Origin: Leptodactylus fallax
Lineage: Eukaryota > Chordata > Amphibia > Anura > Leptodactylidae
DNA length: 64,000 nucleotides
Assembly (NCBI GenBank): GCA_947044405.1
Contig: CAMRHE010000321.1
Span: forward strand, 1,116,001-1,180,000
Direction of reading: 5' to 3'
The position numbers and the translations under genes are program-made. Each line of letters opens with the position of its first letter. The stretch's first letter is position 1. Positions 56,633-64,000 of this stretch are shown here, piece by piece. The notes below the pieces were generated by a model that worked only from the letters and a program-made list of their open reading frames with translations, ran no database searches and was not told where the DNA came from.

Positions 56633-57480
56633 CAATTGATCATTTCCTTTCCCAGAATGACTTAATGTATCACACAAAAGTTTCATTATGGACAGAATCC
56701 AATTTATATTGGGACATAATTCCTTTCAGAATACAATTCACAAACAAATAAAAGGGTGTGCGATGGGCATCAGATTTGCACTCTCATATGAAAATCTATA
56801 TATGGGATACTTCCAAGAGAAATACATTCATACCCATGACAAAACACATCCCCAATTTATATTTTACATAAGATATATAGACGACTTATTTTTCATTTGG
56901 GATGGTGATGAGAAAAAAAATCAAAAAATTTTATCACAACACTGGGTCAGAATAATCTTGGTCTATCTTTCATTTTCTACCCTCTACTACTCAGATCTAC
57001 TACCCTCCGAAATATCTTCACCCCAAGCAGGCCCCGAAGCTCCTAGTATCCAAAACCACTCTCTCTTCAAGAAAGGAGTCTGTAAATGCAGCCACCCGAA
57101 ATGCTTATGCTGCTCCAGTATCAAGCATAAATCAACCTCTAAGTTGAGTTGTAATTCAAACTATGTAATATATCCACTGGAGTGCCCCTGCAGACTAGTA
57201 GTCTGCAGGGGCACTCCTATAGTCAACCATTTCACAGCAGGATAAACAGCCATCAGTCCAACGTGAATAAGGGGGTCAAAAATCATAATGCATCTCTACC
57301 CTGTGCTCTCAAGCATAATTGCAATTTTAAGTGTATTTCTATTATACCTATCGAACAGATCCCCATATCCACTCCTAACTGATTCCAGAAACTTCCACAG
57401 TGGGAGGTATTTCGGATTTACAAATTTGTCACATTGGCCCCCAGTGGACTTATTGACACTATTGAATAATCCTTTTAGAA
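56633..57480 (+). pseudogene. PLE copy B: reverse transcriptase end and GIY-YIG domain
   Basis: Resumes after the nested insertion. The frame 56688-57245 has the reverse-transcriptase blocks HKQIKGCAMGIRFALSYENL and FYIRYIDDLFFIWDG (catalytic YIDD), then CKCSHPKCLCC and NYVIYPLECPC, the start of a GIY-YIG domain. The YIG half is missing: a 37-bp palindrome (57180-57216) takes its place. Downstream another frame continues with INSHQSNVNKGV, LKHNCNFKCISIIPIEQIP and IYKFVTLAPSGL. Non-functional. Confidence 0.78.
57180..57216. repeat. Perfect palindrome with 18-bp arms inside a GIY-YIG domain
   Basis: gagtgcccctgcagacta, one central g, then the exact reverse complement. The left half encodes the conserved LECPC; the right half is its inverse and interrupts the domain where the YIG motif should be. 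Confidence 0.9.
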
Positions 57481-57584
57481 TTAGTTTTTTTTTTTGCTTT
57501 TTTATGATTTATGATTTAATTACATATCATTATTTATTACCCATCATTTTCCTATACAGTTGCATTAATCTACTTTTCATGACA

Positions 57585-57686
57585 AGATAGGGTTCGGTGC
57601 TTGTTTTTGCCTATATATAGCAACAAATATAGCAATATTCACACAGCATAACACACTGCTTCATCATTTTATCATTTTCTTATATA
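57585..57686 (+). repeat. Right terminal repeat of PLE copy B, first part
   Basis: Mirror of 50900-51010 (ggtgcttgtttttgcc, cacagcataacacactgcttc). It is interrupted at 57687 by a Tc1 and continues at about 60270. Confidence 0.65.
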
Positions 57687-59309
<1,623 letters not shown>

Positions 59310-59317
59310 TATATATA

Positions 59318-60240
<923 letters not shown>

Positions 60241-60520
60241 TGTGTTATATATATATATATATATATATATTACTATATAAATTTATTTATTTTCTCATCA
60301 TTCACCTATTTTTCCATATTTCATCATTCATATTATTTTATTTGTCTTTATTGTCAATCTATCTGAATATCTTGGTTTTTCAACGCTCTCTTACACCACC
60401 TCTTACTTTGTTTACCTACTTCCATTCAATATTGCAATACGCTGCCAACCCTTTGCCCTTTCTCTTGCCCATTCGTTTCCCGTCTTGAGTTACCCATTGC
60501 GCATGCGATCTACGCATGCG
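60241..60520 (+). repeat. Right terminal repeat of PLE copy B, second part
   Basis: After a (TA)n run at 60245-60270 the sequence mirrors 50653-50900: cttggtttttcaacgctctc, cctcttactttgtttacctac, ttgcaatacgctgcc, gagttacccattg. It ends with a short palindromic tract tgcgcatgcgatctacgcat. Beyond it, 60521-60637 shows nothing recognised. Confidence 0.65.
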
Positions 60521-60637
60521 CAGGCCTCCCTCATATGCACCACTGACCACCTCTATATATCGTTCCTTACCATCTCTATTCATGTCTTTCTTGCTGAACT
60601 AGGAAACATTCTGTTAAATCCACTTTCCCCCATTATA

Positions 60638-60820
60638 CAGTGGGGAAAAAAAGTATTTAGTCAGCCACCAATTGTGCAAGTTCTCCCACTTAAAAAGATG
60701 AGAGAGGCCTGTAATTGACATCATAGGTAGACCTCAACTATGAGAGACAAAATGAGAAAATAAATCCAGAAAATCACATTGTCTGATTTTTAAAGAATTT
60801 ATTTGTAAATTATGGTGGGA
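60638..60820. mobile_element. Tc1 family A terminal repeat only
   Basis: cagtggggaaaaaaagtatt onward matches the left end of 42209-43813 for about 180 bases (to aaattatggtggga), then stops abruptly where the DIRS-like element starts. The TA at 60636-60637 is present. Confidence 0.88.
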
Positions 60821-60822
60821 AA

Positions 60823-61094
60823 GTGTAGATTATGATGTTAATCAATCTGTTTTCCCTTAGTCCCAACAGCAGCACAATATTGGAGTATTTCTGCCCCTGT
60901 GTGCTGGTAGGACAGAATGGAATTTTTAACGAACAAAAAAATAGTTAACCTTAACCCCTCCGCCTCCTCAATATAAGGAAGGAAGCACCAACCACCCAGC
61001 GTGTAATTATAAAGACAAATACATAACACATAGGGAGGGAGCCTTGTGCTGCTGTTGGGACTAAGGGAAAACAGATTAACATCATAATCTACAC
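60823..61094. repeat. Inverted repeats at the DIRS-like terminus
   Basis: The arms 60823-60878 and 61044-61094 are reverse complements (gtgtagattatgatgttaat, then tgttttcccttagtcccaac and agcagcacaa). The left arm has a 4-base extra aatc. About 165 bases separate them. DIRS elements carry inverted and internal complementary repeats used to complete a circular copy; this structure is probably part of that set, but its exact role cannot be fixed from one end. Confidence 0.7.
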
Positions 61095-61189
61095 TTCCCT
61101 GTCATACCACAGCAGCACAATATTGGGGATTTAGCAAGAAAAACCCTAGGGAGGGCCCTCTTGAAGAATTGATTTTAACACGGAATGGC

Positions 61190-61890
61190 CAAAAAAAGTG
61201 GCCTCAGTGTTAAATCTGTAATGATTAACAAAGGTAAGGAGAGAGCTCCAAGAAGCTGACAAACAAATTTGTTCCCAAGGAACAGAGCTTCTTTCCACCC
61301 AAAAGGTAGAAATGGCTCTTGTAGAATGAGCTTGAACAAACTCAGAGGGGGTCTAACCCCTGTGAAGTGAAAGCCCATTTTATGGCTTCATTGAGCCCAT
61401 TATTTTTCCTAGCAAATGGTAGAAAAAAAAAAACTCTCTGATGGTCTAAAAGGCCGAGATCTCTGAATATAAATTCCGAGGCATCTGGCCACATCCAGGG
61501 ATTGAAGTTTAACTTCCTCTGGAGATGACGGACTGGGATAGAAAACTGGTAATGAGATAACCTGGTTTAGTTTAGAACATGAGGGTACCTTAGGGAGGAG
61601 CCCTAGCATAAATCTTAGTTGTACACACCAACCCTCTGAGCTGAGGTTATGGCCAAAAGGAACACTGTCTTTAGTGTGAGAAATTTAATCTCAACCTCTT
61701 CTAGAGGCTCCAAGGGGGGAATCACATAACCCCTTTAAAACAGTAGATAAATCCCATTGAGGGATTGGGTTGGTAACAGGCGGACTAAGCCTGAATGCAC
61801 CCTTAAAATATCTTTTAACCAGCGGGTCTGTAGATAGCTGCTTATCTAAGCAGGCTGACAGGGCAGCAACCTCAGCTTTCAAATGAAAGG
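61190..61890 (-). pseudogene. DIRS tyrosine recombinase, degenerate
   Basis: In shifting minus-strand frames: HLKAEVAALSACLDK-like start near 61882, DLSTVLKGLCDSPL, then LAITSAQRV (catalytic Arg, near 61640), the box AHSTRA (HxxR, 61316-61333) and ASWSSLLTFVNHYR (catalytic Tyr near 61220), ending at TAA 61193-61195. The R, H, R and Y residues are all recognisable, but frameshifts and stops between 61380 and 61700 break the protein. Confidence 0.75.
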
Positions 61891-62014
61891 GATAAGGCCC
61901 TTGTCCAAGCCGTCCTAAAGGAATTCCAGGATCTCTGGAATGGAAGGATCCAAGCTCTCAATTCCTCTACCTGATGCCCAGGAGATGAAGATGATTCGGA
62001 TCCAGGCGTAATTT

Positions 62015-62554
62015 TTATTTGTAGACTCTGCTGTAGTGAGAGAGAAAGTGCTTAAGACTGCTCCTGAGAGTACCTCGTAATAGGGACTGGTCGATCTTCA
62101 GGCTGTCAGATTGAAGGATTTCAGATCCCGGCAGAGCCTGGGCCCTAGAGACACCAAGTTCTGAATCGGGGGAAGCCTCTAATATATCCCGTGACTCATT
62201 TGAATTAGATGGGAAAACCCAGCTCTCTTTGGCCTGAATGGTATGATGGCGATTACAGAGACTTGGTCCTGTTTGATGCTCATCAATACCCTTTGGTATC
62301 ATGGACATTGGAGGGAATATGTATGCCAGCCTGAACCTCCAAGGGATGGACAAGGCATCCATAGCTAAGGGATTGTCCTCCTTCCATAGAGAGCAGAACT
62401 TCTCTACCTTGGCACTGAGTTTGCTTGCCATCAGGTCTATCTCTGGATGACCCCATTTCAGGGTGATTGCTTGAAAGACTTCTGGATGGAGAGACCATTC
62501 CCCTGGAACAGTGATGCCACGACTCAATTGATCCGCCACTACATTGAGTGACAC
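62015..62554 (-). pseudogene. DIRS RNase H C-terminal part and linker
   Basis: Begins SLNVVADQLSRGITVPGEWSL, followed by FQAITLKWGHPEIDLMASK and ALSIPWRFRLAYIFPP, blocks typical of the region after RNase H in DIRS elements. The frame then runs into a linker preceding the recombinase. It is separated from the upstream RNase H frame by a frameshift near 62560-62590. Confidence 0.75.
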
Positions 62555-62590
62555 TCGGATATGTACCGCAGAAAGATGGGTTAAGTTCGT

Positions 62591-63040
62591 CTATGCCCAA
62601 CTCAAGATCTTCCCCACTTTGCTTAGAAGAGGTTGTGACCGAGTTCCTCCCTGCTTGTTTAAATAAAGGATGGTCGTCATATTGTCCGATCTTACACGGA
62701 CTGCCTTGTCCTTCAACTGGTTGGCAAAGTGAAGCAGTGCCAGTCGTACTGCTCGGAGCTCTCTCCAATTGGATGACATCATCTTCTCGAGGGAATTCCA
62801 ATGCCCTTGGGCAGGAAAGTCGTTCAGGTGGGCTCCCCAACCTATGAGTGATGCATCTGTAGTCAACAGGGTCCAGCTAGGCTGGACCGTGGACTTTCCG
62901 TTTTTAAGCCAAATCCACCACTTGAGGGACAAGCGGGCTTTCTGAGACAGGAAAAAACTGTCTAGACCGCTGGTTTTGTGATCCCAGGCCGACAGGACTT
63001 CCCAACGGACTGCTTCTACAGCTGATGACATCAATTCCAA
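62591..63040 (-). pseudogene. DIRS RNase H domain
   Basis: Contains LLTTDASLIGWGAHLND (catalytic Asp in TDAS), SSNWRELRAVRLALLHF (Glu) and VRVRSDNMTTILYLNKQGG (Asp in SDN), the three acidic residues that remove RNA from RNA-DNA hybrids during element copying. The overlapping frame 62283-62840 is a shifted continuation. Confidence 0.8.
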
Positions 63041-63720
63041 AACTTTATGCCTGTCCTGATGGTGATTGGCCGAGGAACCAGCAGGAATTTTGTGGCCTTG
63101 ATGATGCTTTCCCTTCTGGAGGGAGGAAGAGATATTTTCATTAGGCCTGAATCAAGTATGAACTCTAGAAATGTTTTCTGGGTTGCTGGTAATATTTGGG
63201 ACTTTACCCAATTTATAATCCACCCCAATTGTTGGAGGAAATTCATGGTGATGAATAGATGCTGTAGTAGGCCTTTTCTTGAGAGACTTTCAACAGCCAG
63301 TCTTCCAGATAAGGAGAACACGTGAACCTCTGGATTCTCAGTGACTCAGCTACCTTGGATACTACCTTGGTGAATACGTAGGGTGCTGACGTTATCTCGA
63401 CTGGAAGTGTGGTGAATTGGAGGTGTCTCAGCCGACCCTCTACAACCACTGCAATTCTTAGGTATTTCCTGTGAGCAAGAAGAATAGGGATGTGGAGGTG
63501 CACGTCCTTTAGGTTCAGAGTGGCCATGAAATCTCCTTGCTGGAGAATGGATATCACAGACGTTTTAATACGGAAATTTTTTTCCCGAGATAGCTCTGCT
63601 GAGGTATCGTAGGTCTATTATCATCAACCAGTCTCGTGAAGGTTTTGGAACCAGAAACACTGAAGAATAAATTCCAGACCCTTGACATTGTGATGGACAG
63701 CAGGGAGGTGAGAGGTCTGT
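63041..63720 (-). pseudogene. DIRS reverse transcriptase, degenerate
   Basis: Upstream block SVFLVPKPSRDW and IIDLRYLS near 63690-63590. Then the frame 63557-63243: QQGDFMATLNLKDVHLHIPI, HRKYLRIAVVVEG, HLQFTTLPVEITSAP and PYLEDWLL, where the catalytic YLDD has become YLED. A further frame, 63321-63031, continues with the thumb. Stops interrupt, so it is inactive. Upstream codons to 64000 show no clear domain. Confidence 0.78.
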
Positions 63721-64000
63721 ATAATTCTGTCCTGGGGAGGCACAGAAAAAACTACGCCGGAACCGGACCTGATTATCTCAAAGACCCATGATCTGTTACC
63801 CCCACAGGAACTTCATGTCTTGGAGGAGGGAGAAGGTAATAGTCAGAAATTTGGCTTTCTGATTTTCCTGTCATCATGGAAGAAAAAGACGGTTGGAGTT
63901 CCCACTCAGGAACCTAGATAGTCCTCACGTGACCTCTTGCAGGTGGCTGTCTTTGAGGACAATGTCCTCTATGATGCTGTCTGCCCTGTCCACGGAAGGA

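Larger units (their letters stand above)
60823..64000 (-). mobile_element. DIRS-like tyrosine-recombinase retrotransposon, partial
   Basis: A minus-strand element running out of the right edge of the window. The order on its coding strand is reverse transcriptase, RNase H, tyrosine recombinase, then a terminal region with a 50-bp inverted repeat. This order and the recombinase in place of an integrase define DIRS-type elements, which integrate without target duplications. The coding regions are frameshifted. It is joined directly to a broken Tc1 end, suggesting it inserted into that Tc1. Confidence 0.85.

Overview
This 64-kb window looks like intergenic or intronic DNA from an amphibian, most likely a frog. 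That is an inference from its transposable elements. At least eight Tc1/mariner families, Penelope-like elements (PLEs), a DIRS-type tyrosine-recombinase retroelement, an L1 of the vertebrate Tx1/L1 type, hAT- and TTAA-type MITEs and several low-copy repeats are packed together. I recognise no host protein-coding exon, rRNA or tRNA gene, CRISPR array or prokaryotic operon. Nearly every long reading frame is a transposon protein, an antisense shadow of one, or read-through of a tandem repeat.

Layout. 1-9.66 kb: a TTAA MITE fragment, minisatellites, a candidate solo LTR, a chimera of a Tc1 3' end fused to a deleted Ty3/gypsy element, a 0.7-kb foldback and one copy of a diverged frog repeat. 9.66-13.94 kb: the least repetitive part, with two candidate conserved noncoding stretches and no gene. 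13.95-15.58 kb: a complete Tc1 with a nonsense-mutated transposase. 16.74-39.73 kb: one old repeat array split by successive insertions, namely a dead near-full-length L1, a hAT MITE with an 8-bp duplication (carrying a TTAA MITE), a second hAT-like element full of 31-bp repeats, a young complete Ty3/gypsy element and a Tc1. 39.7-46.0 kb: three more Tc1 elements, one with an intact transposase, inside what looks like a PLE terminal region. 47.4-60.5 kb: PLEs nested in PLEs with inverted terminal repeats, hammerhead-ribozyme-like motifs and further Tc1 insertions, one intact. 60.6-64.0 kb: a Tc1 end interrupted by a minus-strand DIRS-like element that runs out of the window.

How the parts work together. 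The autonomous machinery visible is: two uninterrupted Tc1 transposases with full catalytic triads (40567-41586 and 49261-50277); and a gypsy element with two LTRs differing at about six positions, a plausible -1 frameshift signal between gag and protease and a single in-frame UAG between protease and reverse transcriptase. The other elements are broken copies or short non-autonomous derivatives that depend on enzymes encoded elsewhere. I did not find a convincing wholly new biological system. The most rewarding signals are the PLE-in-PLE nest with inverted repeats and ribozyme motifs, the gypsy recoding signals, the two potentially active Tc1 copies and a short perfect palindrome that has overwritten part of a GIY-YIG endonuclease.
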